Assembly: GCA_947311845.1 (NCBI GenBank)
Contig: CAMZMU010000075.1
Span: 20,928,747 to 20,992,746 of the forward strand
From: Poa pratensis
Lineage: Eukaryota > Streptophyta > Magnoliopsida > Poales > Poaceae
Direction of reading: 5' to 3'
Length of the DNA: 64,000 nucleotides
The notes under the pieces were generated by a model, which did not search any database, was not told the origin of the DNA, and saw only the letters and a program-made list of their open reading frames with translations. A program made the position numbers and the translations under genes. Shown here one piece after another: positions 1 to 11,018 of this stretch; within the stretch, counting starts at the first letter, position 1; each line of letters starts with the position of its first letter.

Positions 1-45
1 GAAGAGGCTGGAGACCTGGGTTCCAGGTACTGGCTGCCGTCAGTT

Positions 46-2986
46 ATGACGTCAGCATATCTGAAGGAACTGGAGGAAGGCGGATACATTCCGCCAAAGA
101 CGGAATGCTCCTGGAGGGTTCCAGGCGACGAGGCGGTGCCTGACCCCCAAGACGGCGAGCGTGTCATGTTGGCTTCGCATAGCCTTCGCGGTATGTCTCT
201 GCCGCTTTCCGCCTTCTTCTTGGCGGTGCTTAGTTTTTATGGGCTGCAGCCACACAACATAGCGCCCAACAGTATTCTAGTGCTAGCCGGCTTCCAGGCT
301 TTGTGCGAAGGGTACTTAGGCATAGCTGCGTCCATAGAGCTGTTTAAGTACTGCTTCCTGTGCCGCCGGCAAACCATACCAGGCGGCCACCTAGCAACCT
401 GCGGTAGTGTTACGTTCAACTGCCGCCAACCCGACTGGTACCCAAAAATACCATACATCGAGTCGGTGAAGCACTGGACCAGCACTTTCTTTTACTGCAA
501 GGACATCCCGACACCTGGCAGCACGCAAGGGATGCCAGCCTTCGTCAACGGTCCGCCAACCCACAAGGCTTGCTGGACAGCAAAAGTGCCGCTCAGCAGC
601 TTGCCGGAAGAACTTCGTGTTGCCGTTAGGCGGATCGATTCTTGACGAAGACGATGTTGGCTCCACGACTTGACGGAGTTGACACCGTCATCTGCTGGGT
701 GTCGAGGAAGATTATGCCTCTCCGCCATCGCCCACTGAAGATGTGCGAGTACAAGGCGGACGACGCCGGCAACAGCACCCTTGATCAGGATGCCTTGGAG
801 TACCGGCTTAGAGAGCTTATCAAGCCTCTGTCGGTGAAGGCGGCTGAAGGCGTCGCCATGTTCACTCATAACAACCCAGCCCCAGCGGTAAGTGAAAGCT
901 ACTTTGTTATTTCACTAACATCCTTGCCCACTAGGTACTGAATTAATATTGTCTTGCTTCCTTTTCAGCTACAAACCTTGGGAGAGGACGAGCTGGCCCC
1001 AAACTGGTATGATACAGGTGCCAGCAAGTCGAAGAAGCGCAAGCTGAGCTCCTCCACCAAGGATTTGGAGAAGAGGAAGAAGGCGGCCACCTCTGCCGAC
1101 GCAGAGGATGAGACCGTGGGGAACGTTCCCTTGAAGCGGTTAGCAAACTTTGGCTTCCCTGACTTGGATATTTTAATATGTTTGTGCTGACAAACTTGCA
1201 TGTTTCTGCTTACAGAGGCAAGCCTACCATGCCCAAACTCCGCTCCAACTTGAAGATTGCTGCCGGCAGGGGCAAGCCACCACGTTCTTCTCCAGCTGCT
1301 GCGCCGACAACGCCCACAGTTGGCGTTCCCGTGGTTGTGTGCCAGGGAACGTACACAGCTGCCGGTACCGCAGAGGCGGCTACAGAGAAGATGGCGGGCA
1401 AGAAATCAGTTGCCGGCATAACTTTTTCCAAGACGGCTGAAGCTTCGGCTAGTGATGCCGCTCGATTTATCGCCATGAAGCAGGAGATGGATGACCAGAT
1501 GGCGGCCGAACAAGGCGGATCGTCCACTCATCCTGGCTCCCAACCTGGCAAAGGGTTGCAAGACCCCCGGCAAACACTGAAGACCATGCGTGACGGTACC
1601 CGCAACTGGTACGCACACATGGACGAACTCCACGACACCCTGCACGGACAACTTGAGGTAAAATAGCCTATGGTCCCAGCCCCCGAGCACTTTGGCGGCT
1701 GAAAAATTTAGCCGGCAAAGTGGTCTCGTTGACTAAATAGCGCTAACCATAATGTTGCTTTCGTGCATGCAGGCCGTTCTTGCTTCCAATCTTGAGCTAT
1801 TTCGTGCTCAAGAGATGAAGAAGAAGGAATGCGAGGAACTGCAGCAGGACGTGGAGTTGAAGAACGCCCAAATTGCGAGTTTGGAAGAAGCTCGCAAGAA
1901 GGATGAAGGTGACAAAGCTTTCTTTGCCTTCTTTTCGTCCGACTTCTTTTCCTTTTCCGACAAGTATTTTAGTCGTCTTTTCTTTTTATTTGTAGAATTA
2001 TTAAACACTGCGCAAGATATTCTCAAGAACTCCACTGACATGCAAGCTTTGATGAACGAAGCTGCAGATCTTGCCGGGCTGGTGACCAAGCTGAAGGCGG
2101 ATCACGCCAAGGAGCTGGATGATCGTGCGTTGGCTCATGCTGCCGAAGTTAGCAAGTTGACTGGACAACTTGAGGCCATGAGCAACAACCTTGACCAGGT
2201 GAACAAGAACGCCAAGGAGCAGCAGGACCAACTGTCAAAGGCGGTCCAGCTAGCCCAAGAAACGCTTGAGAACCATCTGGATGAGGTCAACGCCATCCAC
2301 GACCATGTCTTGGGTATGCCTCCAGTCCTTCATTTTTGTCACCTTGCTTTCTTGATACTTGAAGCTGCAGTGTGTAACTTTGTGTTTGTGCAGTGCCGGC
2401 TAGCTTGGGAGATGACCTGGCCACAACGCCGCGCCTTGCTCGGATCTTGAAAATTGGCGAAATCGTCAACCAGATTGTCGGCGCCGGCAAATCATTTGCC
2501 GCCAAGTTCTACCCTGGGGAAGACGGCGATCCCGTCATCTTCGATGCTCTGCCGGAGTTGCTGGAGAAGGCGACAGCTGAACACGACAACACACTACGCT
2601 CAGCAGCACGAGGCGGTGCCAAGTTGGCATTGGCGATGACGGCGGCGTGGTACCCGGAGGCTGATATTCATCAAGTCACCGAGTACTTCCCCACCGAAGA
2701 CGAAAACAGCCAAGCCATCGTGATGCAGGACGTGCTGCGGTCTGTTCGCGGCTATGCGACCCGGGTTGCCAACATGGTTGACATCCGCAAGTTCTACAAG
2801 GAACACCCGGACCCGCATGTTGCCGTTGCTGATCCCTCCTTGGCAGATCCTGAAGCTTCCCGCGGCGAAGAAGGCGAAGCCGGAACCGACAAGCGCAGCC
2901 CCAAGGATGGCGGAGCCAGCCCCAAGAATGCCGGCGTTAGCCCCCAGGATCTCTCCACCAGCTCTACGAAGGCGGCAATCCCTTAG
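46..2986 (+). pseudogene. Spliced antisense ORF of the Tat element (transposase_28 / putative gypsy-type domain, then coiled coil)
   Basis: Exons read as 46-887, 969-1138, 1216-1657, 1773-1908, 1996-2313 and 2394-2986 (stop). All five introns start GT and end AG, are 76-115 bp or less, and keep codon phase across every junction, which is strong evidence for real splicing. Exon 1 resembles the domain annotated as putative gypsy-type transposon in rice and wheat (PF04195), including the segment with a conserved Cys-rich patch near residues 100-125. Later exons are Lys/Ala/Glu-rich and predict a long coiled coil, followed by a globular tail from 2394. The upstream limit is unsure because the exon may begin before the first ATG at 46. 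A frameshift near 640 joins the frame ending at 645 to the one running through 642-887. Function is unknown in the family. Confidence 0.72.
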
Positions 2987-3523
2987 ACTTCCTCCTGCAA
3001 AGGCAGCACAAAACACTGCGTTAATCTGTTAACGCATAAAACTTTATTTTGGGTTGTAAATATTTATGGGCCAACTTTTATGCTACACTTGGCGGTAGGC
3101 TTACTTAAGTGGCCCGCCTTAATATGTATCTCGCCTGCATGTTTAGCTTTTTCATATGTTGGCGGAACCTCATCTTAGTTACTTTAGCTGAGCCAACCAG
3201 GTGCAATACCAACTAATTTAGACTCAGAGACCAAAGCCAGCATGTTGGTGCCAACGACATACTACTAGGCGACCCACATACAAACAGACAGATAAGCATA
3301 TTAGGCGGTGCAAAGATTGTTTGCGTTTTTAGCCGGCAGACGGCAAATGTCAAAAAAGTTTGGACCTTAGCACGGAGCAAAACTTATTTTATTTGGTAAC
3401 TTTTATGACAACAGATATATGATTGCGAGAAAAGACAAAAGATGGCATGATCCCAAAACTGAATGAGCAAACCACAGACTTTTATTTCATAATCATATAG
3501 TACTTATTACAATGTGGAAATTG
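2987..3523. other. Non-coding spacer between antisense ORF and integrase
   Basis: This stretch lies between the convergent stop codons of the plus-strand antisense ORF and the minus-strand integrase. It is A/T-richer than its neighbours and probably holds the 3' ends of both transcripts. I see no ORF with coding character and no repeat. Confidence 0.5.
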
Positions 3524-4639
3524 CTAAGTGTAAAAAGGACGTAGCTGCTCAATGTTCCAGGGTCGCTTGGTTTCTTCGTACTTGTCGTCAACCTTCCTTT
3601 TGCGCTTGCGACCTCGCTTCTTCTTGTATCCGTCACGTGCATCGACCAAGTAATAAGAACCATTGAGCAACACCTTACTGACCACAAAAGGTCCTTCCCA
3701 AGGCGGGGATAACTTATGCAAGCCCTTTCTATCTTGGATTAGGCGGAGAACCAGGTCACCCACTCTAAAACTTCTTTGCCTCACCCTTCTGCTGTGATAA
3801 CGCCTCAAACTTTGCTGATAGATGGCGGATCGCGCAAGGGCAACATCTCGTTCTTCATCAAGTAGGTCAAGGCCATCCTGTCTTGCATCTTCTGCGTCCT
3901 CCTGGACGTAGGCTTGGATTCTGGGAGAATCGTACATCATGTCGGTTGGCAACACTGCTTCTGCGCCATAGACTAAGAAGAAAGGAGTAAACTTGGTTGA
4001 TCTGTTTGGAGTTGTGCGTAAACTCCAAAGGACAGACTGCAATTCATCCACCCAAGCCCCAGCCGCTCTGTGCAATGGTACTTCGAGACGTGGTTTGATT
4101 CCTTGTAGGACTAAACCATTTGTACGCTCTACTTGACCGTTTGCTTGCGGATGCGCGACGGAGGCTAGATCTAGGCGGATACCATGCTTATAACAGTATT
4201 CCTCGACTTCGCCTTGCGACAAGTTAGTGCCATTGTCGGTGATAATGCTATGAGGCACCCCGAACCGAGAGATTATTCCCCACAGAAAGTTTGCGGCTGT
4301 GGCGCCGTCTAGCTTTTTGATAGGCTTAGCTTCAACCCATTTGGTAAACTTGTCTACAGCCACAAGTAAATGTGTGTAGCCACCAGGCGCCGTTTTAAAC
4401 GGACCAACCATGTCCAAGCCCCAGACTGCGAAAGGCCACGTGATGGGTATTGTTTTAAGCTCTTGAGCCGGCATATGTGATTGTCTGGCATAAAGTTGGC
4501 AGCCCCTGCACCTTTTAACAATGTCTTCTGCATCTTGCTTGGCTGTCAACCAATAGAAACCTTGTCGGAAGGCTTTTGAAACAAGGGCGCGTGAAGAAGC
4601 ATGATGTCCACATACGCCGGCATGTATCTCATCCAACAA
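3524..4639 (-). pseudogene. Integrase of the Tat element
   Basis: The 371-codon frame begins inside the HHCC zinc-binding region (Cys44 and Cys47 in a CRGC motif) and continues into the rve core. The catalytic triad is visible as Asp76 (GLDMVG), Asp135 (TDNGTN) and Glu171 (GQVERTNG), with the expected spacing of about 35 between the last two. A basic C-terminal region follows (KKKRGRKRKRK near residue 346) and the frame ends at WNIEQLRPFYT, a usual gypsy integrase ending. Integrase would insert the cDNA into nuclear DNA. The N-terminal half of the zinc finger is in another frame (4546-4827), so a frameshift lies near 4640-4660. Confidence 0.9.
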
Positions 4640-4827
4640 TCTCTGCCTTCTTCGGGCGAAATGCAGCGTTGGTAAACACCAGTGGTGCTACGCTTGTACA
4701 ATTCACCTTTGATTATTGTAAATGCCTTGGCTCTTCTTATTATTTGCCTTTTCAAAACCTCATCATCCGGTAACTCCTGATTGATCAGGAAGTCCAAATA
4801 TGGCGTCGTCCAATCCGGCTTTACCAA
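4546..4827 (-). pseudogene. RNase H-integrase linker and start of integrase zinc finger (frameshifted piece)
   Basis: The frame carries the linker after the second RNase H (DWTTPYLDFLINQELP) and the RRAKAFTIIKGELYKRS segment that precedes integrase in gypsy polyproteins. It is continuous in content with the RT/RNase H frame upstream and the integrase frame downstream, but each junction (about 4850-4880 and 4640-4660) needs a frame change. It is a broken part of pol, not a separate gene. Confidence 0.85.
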
Positions 4828-6695
4828 GTAGACGGCATAGCTAGCACTATCAACTGGTTCTGCCGACTCTGGGTCAAGGAGGTCTGCTCCTTTAATTGAC
4901 GGCTTGTGTAGGTGTTCCAGGAAAACATCTTTTGGTACCTTTTTGCGTTCAGACCCATTCTGGCAAGTGTATCTGCCGCCTCATTTTGAGTTCTTGGGAT
5001 ATGGCGGACCTCGTAGCCTAGAAAACACTTGGCGAATTCGTCAACGGTAGCTCGATATGCCGCCATTGTTTCGCTCTTTGTGTCCCAAGTACCACGTATC
5101 TGTTGCGCCACCAAATCTGAATCTCCGTAGCAGAGGACACGTTGGACGCCAAGTTCCTTGGCAATGTGTAAACCATGAAGGAGAGCTTCGTATTCAGCAA
5201 CATTATTAGTTGCCTTGAAGTGTATTTGTAACACATAACTAAGCTTGTCTCCTTGAGGGTTTCTTAAAACAATGCCAGCCCCCGAGCCCTGGAGCATTTT
5301 TGATCCATCAAAGTGCATGATCCAGTATGCATCTTCAGGGAGAGGTACTTCGTCCATGGCCTCCGTCCAATCAGCTACGAAATCTGCTAAGGCTTGAGAC
5401 TTAATGGCCGTTCTGGGCTTATACGAGATGTCGAAGGCGGCAAGTTCAATGCCCCATTTGGCAACGCGGCCTGTTGCATCTGTATTATTGATGATATCCC
5501 CCAGAGGTGCCTTGCTCACCACGGTTATTGAATGTTCCTGGAAGTAGTGCCTTAACTTCCTGGCGGCGTAAAAAACACCGTAGACCAATTTCTGGTAATG
5601 CGGATAACGCTGTTTTGAGGCGGAAAATACTTCACTGATGAAGTAAACCGGACGTTGTTCCGGCAAGTCTGAAATTTCCGTCTTGCGTTCCACAACCAGT
5701 ACCACACTAACAACTAAGTTAGTTGCGGCAATATAGAGCAGCATTGGTTCCTGCGAACGAGGAGCTGCCAAAATTGGAGCAGACGTTAACGCGTCCTTGA
5801 GTTGCTGCAAGGCGGCGTCTGCTTCGTCTGTCCACTCGAAGTTGTCGGATTTCTTCAGAAGCCGGTAGAGAGGCAGCGCCTTCTCACCAAGACGGCTAAT
5901 GAAACGACTGACGGCAGCCGCCGATCCGGCAAGTCGCTGCACGTCCTTCAGGTCCTTGGGCCTGGATATGTTGAGGATCGCTTTGATTTTTTCTGGATTC
6001 ACCTCTATCCCTCGTTCGGAAACGATAAAGCCAAGCAATTTGCCGGCAGGAACCCCGAAGACGCATTTTTTCGGGTTGAGTTTCATCCTGTATACCCGGA
6101 GGCTATCAAAGGTTTCTCTCAAATCATCAAGCAAATCTGCCTTCTTTCTTGACATGACGGCAATGTCGTCAACATAGACGTGAACATTGCGGCCAATTTG
6201 CTCGTGAAGGCATCTTTGCATACACCGCTGATACGTTGCGCCGGCATTTTTTAGACCGAAGGGCATCGTGATGTAGCAGAAGGTCCCATAGGGTGTAGTG
6301 AACGCTGTTTTGATTTGGTCGGATTCTCGCATTTTGATTTGGTGGTACCCGGAGTACGCATCCAAAAAGCACAGCAGCTCGGAGCCGGCTGTGGAGTCTA
6401 TGACCTGATCTATACGAGGCAAAGCAAAGTGGTCCTTAGGACAGCACTTGTTCAAACCGGTATAATCAATGCACATTCTCATTTCCTTATTAGGTTTTGG
6501 AACCATTACAGGATTTGCCAACCAATCAGTGTGTACTACCTCCCTAATGAACTTGGCTTCTTGCAACTTGATGATCTCCTTGCCTATTGCTGTCCGCTTC
6601 TTCTCACCGTAGCGTCTTATTCCTTGCTTCACTGGTTTGGCTCCTTCGTAGACGTTAAGAGAATGCTCGGCAAGTTCCCTCGGGACACCTGGCAT
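4821..6695 (-). pseudogene. Reverse transcriptase, RNase H and archaeal-type RNase H of the Tat element
   Basis: The 624-codon frame holds a gypsy RT with Asp112 in LDAYSGYHQI and the catalytic YVDD at residues 174-177. A conventional but degenerate RNase H region follows at about residues 320-430. A second RNase H then starts at FDGSK (about residue 460), with NVAEYEAL, GDSDLV and NEAADTLA supplying the acidic residues of the archaeal-type fold. That order defines the Tat lineage. The frame is open upstream to a single TAG at 6759-6761, which separates it from protease in the same frame. At the 3' end the frame runs out about 20 codons after losing homology near 4880. Confidence 0.93.
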
Positions 6696-6758
6696 GTCGG
6701 CTGACGACCATGCAAAGATGTCCTGATTCTCACGGAGGAACCTGACGAGCGCGCTTTC

Positions 6759-7541
6759 CTATTTGTCGTCCAAGCCAGCCCCTATGGTGACTTGCTTGGA
6801 GCTGTCACCTGGGACCAGATCCGCCTTCTTTGTGTCTTCGGACGCCTTGAAAGTGTTCTTTTGCTCAGCGGTCTTTACATGCTCCGGCAACTGTGATGTA
6901 TCGAGCTCTTTCTTCAACATGGCTAACTCCTCTGCGTGGAGGACTGCCTCAGCGAAGGCGGCATTGCCACGCTCACACTCCTTTGCTTTCTTGAAGTTGC
7001 CACTGATGGTAATTGTACCATTGGGTCCCGGCATCTTCAGCTTGCTGTATATGTAACACGGGCGAGCCATGAATTTGGCGAAAGCTGGCCGTCCAAAAAT
7101 GGCGTGGTAGGCACTTTTGAAGGGGACTACTTCGAACCTGAGATACTCCGAGCGGTAGTTTGTCTCAGGCCCAAAAGTAACCTCCAATCTGATGCTTCCC
7201 ATTGACTTGCCTTGCTTTCCCGGAACAATGCCATGAAACTTGACTTTGCTATAGTCAAGCTGGCTTTCCGACAAGTTCATGCGCTTCAGAGTGTCCGCGT
7301 AGATGATGTTGAGGCTACTGCCGCCATCCATCAACACCTTGGTGAGCCTGAAGTTATCGACAATAGGGTCGACGACAAGGGCGTATTTGCCGGGGTGAGG
7401 AACGTGATCTGGATGATCATCTCTATCCCAGTTATTGGCTCCTCTGACCAGTCTAGATACTGGGGAACGTCTGGTACTGTGGCGTTTAGCTCGCGCATCT
7501 CCGCCTTTTCTTCTTTTGCCGAAGGAGTGCCCAGGAAGCAC
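6759..7541 (-). pseudogene. Aspartic protease region of the Tat element
   Basis: The retropepsin-like core is visible as LVVDPIVDNFRLTKVLMDGG, where Asp-Gly-Gly-Ser-Ser occupies the active-site position (DTG/DSG in other families), followed by LNIIYADTLKRM. The later GRPAFAKFMA segment matches the usual ILGRP flap-side motif. It would cleave the Gag-Pol polyprotein. It shares its frame with RT, from which one stop codon (6759-6761) divides it. The first 30 codons overlap the gag frame because a frameshift lies near 7440. Confidence 0.87.
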
Positions 7542-8686
7542 ACCAATTGGCCATGTACCTTGGGATATTTCCTTTCTTTACGCATCAGCTTGGGTTCCTC
7601 ATCCTCTGACATGGACATAGCCCCATCATCGTCTTCCTTCTTTGTCTTCTCAGCCTTTTTGCTCTTTTTTGATTTCCAGCCAACCTCGGGGTCTTTCTTG
7701 AAGTCCTCCATGAACCGGCATTCCCCTAATGTGTGGTTGACTTTGCCTAAGGACGCGTGGATTGGGCAAGGCAAGGCTTTCGCCTGATCATACGTCAGGC
7801 GCTGCTTGCTGGAGCCGCCATCTTTACCCTTTCCTTTCCACTTGCGGTTGCTGCCTTTGCCTTCGAAGGCGGCGGCGACCTCGTTTGATGGTCCGGCTTT
7901 GTCATCCTGGGGAGCCTTGCGTTTGTGACTTGCTCGCCTGTTTGGCGCCATATCATGTGCGCCATCTCCATCGCGTGCATCGTCATCCGCCTGTGCGTAC
8001 ATGGCTGCTACTTCGAGCATGACTCCGAGATCCTTGACTTGCATGCGTACGAGCTTATGTCTGAGACTTGAGCCCTTCAGGAGGCCCGTGGTGAAGGCAT
8101 GGATTGCTTGATTGTCGTCTACGTTCTCGCAGCTTGCCTTTGTTTGAATCCACCTTGCCAAGAAGCTTGTAGCTGTTTCATCTGGCTTTTGCACGCAACG
8201 AACCAAATCTGTGTATGTATTGGGTCGCTTGTACGTGCCTTGGAAGTGCTGCGTGAACACCTTTTCCATGTCATGCCAGCTATGAATGCTTTTCTCCGGC
8301 AAGTTTTCGATCCAGCTTCGGGCTGTCCCCTCCAACATGAGGGGAAGGAAGCGTGCAGCGACGAGGCCATTGCCTCCAGCAATTTCAACTGCCAGCGCGT
8401 AGTCCGACAACCATGAGTTTGGCTTGTCCGCTCCATTGTACCTTTGATGAGTTTTTGACACTGACGTCATGTCTCTGGGTACTTGAACGTTGCGGATGGC
8501 TGGGCCAAAGCACTCAGGTCCTAGATAGGCATCTTGCTTTCCAGCCTTGATGTCATTGAGACGATGTCTCGCGTCTTGCGGACTGAGCTGTTTGCCAGAT
8601 CTATCAGCATGTGGCTCGTCCTGCGCTGCCCGGCTGTGCCTAGGCTCATTGTTGTGTCCCCGGCTTCCGCCTTCGTGCCTGGGCAC
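7331..8686 (-). pseudogene. Gag capsid domain of the Tat element
   Basis: Residues about 65-225 match the retrotransposon gag domain (PF03732): WLSDYALAVEI, ARFLPLMLEGTARSWIENLP, FTQHFQGTYKRP, and a helix with FLARWIQ. A basic Lys-rich region and an acidic tail follow. It would form the capsid around the RNA. A Cys-His region (CPIHASLGKVNHTLGECRFM) lies near residue 310 and resembles the imperfect knuckle of these elements. The N-terminal part of Gag is in the next frame upstream (8521-9507), with a frameshift near 8580. The last 35 codons are out of frame. Confidence 0.88.
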
Positions 8687-9507
8687 TGGTGGTGGGGACT
8701 GTGTGCGGTCCCTGCTTCTTCTTGGCGGCGGGGCATCGTCGCGGTTGCCGCCACCCTTGGCGGCTGCTTGCTGCCCCTGCTTCCGCCTTCATCCCGCCTA
8801 GGCGGAGGAGGTGAGGCCTTGCGCCTGTTGCCGGTCCTGGATGCCTCATCACGCTGCCTTTTTGGAGGTGGTGATTTGCGTGGGTCTTTCTCCTTGTCCT
8901 TCCCTTTTCCGTGGCTACTGGAACCGGACGGATCTTCTGGGTTGCCACCGGCCGCAGCTTTGCAAGCGTTGGATTTTGATTCCAACTTTCCTCCCCTTGC
9001 GTCCGCCATGTCGGCGCGAGAATCAGCACGGGCCTGCTGCTCTAGAGCTTTGCGAGCAAGGATCGATGCGTAGTAGATCTTCTCGTCCTTGTCATAGTCA
9101 TCATTGTTGAGGATGTCCAAGGCGGCCGCAGTGTTGAGGACAGGTGTTGCGAGGATGACGTCCCCGTTCTTGTCCTTACGCTGCGGCGCTGTAGCCCACT
9201 CGAAACCAAGCTTTTGGGCAGGGGATTTGAAGGTGTCATGATCCCTGCCTTTCCTACCTCTCTTCTCCGCCACTTGTCCTGCCGGCTTGGGCAATGGGGT
9301 GGTGGTGAAAAGATTACGCTTGGGGTCGCACTTGGCAGTTATCTTGGCGTTTTCCTCCTTGGCTTCGTCGAGGAGGCTCTGGACCTCTGCTTGCTTGCTT
9401 TTGAGGTACTCAGTTTGCTCCACCAAGGTGTTCCGAAGTTTCTCCAAATCAGCCGGATTGGTTTTGTCGTTTACCGGCGTGTGAAGAACTTCCGCCAGAG
9501 CCGCCAT
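8521..9507 (-). pseudogene. N-terminal Gag region of the Tat element (frameshifted piece)
   Basis: The frame starts MAALAEVLHTPV and contains a coiled-coil stretch (residues 20-60) and a charged Arg/Lys/Asp-rich linker rich in KDKEKDPRKSPPPKRQR. Such charged linkers precede the capsid domain in Tat gag. The final 25 codons are non-homologous because a frame change near 8580 moves the coding sense to the 7331-8686 frame. It is not a separate gene. Confidence 0.75.
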
Positions 9508-9512
9508 GCTTC

Positions 9513-10316
9513 CTATCTTGCTGGGCTCGCCCTTCTCCAGATTTTCTTCTTTGGAGCCCCAGGAGGCTCTGGAAACTGTGGATCGGTTGCCGGGGTCCCC
9601 AGGTTGGCGGCGTCAGTTGCCGCCTTCTCTGAAGCTGCGCCGGTGACATCCGCCACAAAGATCTGCTGCATGTTGACGGAAGAGCCCGTAGCCGCCTCAG
9701 ATGGCGGAGGATCAGGTGTAATAAAACACTTCTTGACCCGTTGCTCAAACATGCTGGCAGAATCTTCTTCGGAATCAGAGTCTACGTTGACGTGAACGGT
9801 AGATCTGGATCCGGCATCCGACATCACATCATCCTGGAGTGCAGGAAGAATAGATTCGGGATCTTGACTGTTGGGCTGGGAGTCTGATCCCAGTCCCGTC
9901 ATGCCGACAAAGTGTAGATCTGAATCTGCGGACTCCTCAGAGGAGGCAAACTCAGATCCGTCTTGATTGTAGGGCGGGTGGGATGGCGAATAAATTCGCG
10001 GCAACCCATACGCCTCAGAAGTGTAGCCGATGAACACATCGACGCCGCCAAACGGCACAACTCCGCATCCGACAATGTAGTCGTCTGCGGGGATGTAGGA
10101 CTCGTCGCAGCTGATGTAGTGACTGTCGCCGTAGCGAACAGCGCGGCCGACGGCGATTGTTTCGCCGATGCCGCCAAGAGTTCCCGCCTGGAACGTGACG
10201 CCTGACGCCTTAGGCCCCACGGTGGGCGCCAACTGTCGTCGTATCGGCATCTTGGATAGGAGACGGGGTCCTGCTAGCCGAGGGTGAACGTAGGGCAAGA
10301 AGGTGGACGTCGTCAA
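9513..10316 (-). pseudogene. 5' leader ORF before Gag in the Tat element
   Basis: This 267-codon frame covers the 5' LTR end, primer site and leader. The part from about 10210 down is acidic and Ser-rich (DVMSDAGSRSTVHVNVDSDSEED near residue 160) and ends KKKIWRR before a stop at 9513. The sense probably continued into MAALAEV at 9507 through a frameshift near 9525. The first 25 residues lie in LTR and are unlikely to be coding. I do not recognise a domain. Confidence 0.5.
10214..10231 (-). promoter_or_regulatory. Primer binding site of the Tat element
   Basis: Read on the minus strand, TGGCGCCCACCGTGGGGC begins two bases after the LTR end. This is the usual priming site form of grass gypsy elements and fixes the inner edge of the LTR. 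Confidence 0.85.
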
Positions 10317-10751
10317 GGTCGGGATTGTACACGGCGGTTTACCCAGCTTCAGGCACCACGGCGGTGGCGGTGCCCTACGTGCTGCTATAACTCACTATAA
10401 GGCAATATCGCCGTGAACAGGTTACAATGAGTTGGTTGTCTATCAGAGTTGCCCTAAAGGCGTCCCGAGGTCCAGCTTATATAGGCGGCTGGACCTAGGG
10501 TTACAAGGTGAATACGTATCCAGCAAGTATACGGAGTCCTAAACCTAGCCGGCAAGTATGCCGCCTTCCGTCTTGGTCTTGGTGGCTTCATGGGCTTCAG
10601 TCTTGGGCCTCCTCCTTGCCGGCATCCGCCTTCCTTGGTCGTCAGCTATCTGGGCCGCCCGGTAGGCAAAGCCTTCACCACCACTGCGGGCCACCCTGGA
10701 CTAGCCGGATTGATCCATGCTGGTGATACCCCTAGTAGGTATATCCCAACA
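10234..10751 (-). repeat. 5' LTR of the Tat element (518 bp)
   Basis: On the minus strand it opens TGTTGGGATATACC and closes CGACGACA, so it has TG...CA ends. The primer site abuts its end. TATATAAG at about 10476-10483 on the minus strand is a good TATA box, placing the transcript start about 30 bases further in. The partner LTR is outside the window. Confidence 0.88.
10476..10483 (-). promoter_or_regulatory. TATA box in the Tat 5' LTR
   Basis: TATATAAG on the minus strand lies roughly in the middle of the LTR, as expected for the U3-R boundary region. No transcript data were available. Confidence 0.55.
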
Positions 10752-10836
10752 ACTACTCTTTAATTAATGCTAATTGTTGCTTATTCTTGGAAAACCTGAT
10801 TTTGGAGTTGCATCCTATAAACCGGGATAGAGGGAG
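10752..10836. mobile_element. Stowaway-type MITE remnant
   Basis: The right end reads GGGATAGAGGGAG followed by TA, the reverse complement of the Stowaway tip CTCCCTCTATCCC, then the common CGGTTTATAGG inner sequence. Only one end is present. The other end is not seen next to the Tat LTR, so the gypsy element probably landed in this MITE and the partner lies beyond the left edge. Confidence 0.6.
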
Positions 10837-10889
10837 TAGCATTAGATGATTTTGGATTTATATAGCTCTGGAGACTGAACACTAGGGAT

Positions 10890-11018
10890 GCGAAAACGGG
10901 ACCCATTTGTCCCATTTTTACTCCATTTTGTACATATCCAGTACAAAATTTTGGACCAAATTTTTGTACTACTATGTACAAAATGGATTAAAGTGGGACA
11001 AATGGGTCCCGTTTTCGC
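10890..11018. mobile_element. 129-bp foldback (MITE-like) element
   Basis: The outer 25 bases on each side are perfect inverted repeats (beginning GCGAAAACGGGACCC). The inverted symmetry continues with few mismatches through ATTTTGTACAT to the centre near 10950, so the whole element folds into one hairpin. No clear target duplication is visible. The superfamily is not recognised. Confidence 0.75.

Larger units (their letters stand above)
1..10751 (-). mobile_element. Ty3/gypsy LTR retrotransposon, Tat lineage, cut by the left window edge
   Basis: The 5' LTR (10234-10751), primer site, gag, protease, RT, RNase H, archaeal-type RNase H and integrase follow one another from right to left on the minus strand. 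A spliced ORF on the opposite strand fills the space after integrase. The second RNase H after the usual one is the known hallmark of the Tat lineage, and antisense extra ORFs are known in Tat relatives such as Grande and RIRE2. The 3' LTR must lie left of base 1. The five bases after the 5' LTR (ACTAC, 10752-10756) would be the target duplication. Every coding module needs a frameshift or stop bypass, so this copy is not autonomous. Confidence 0.92.
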
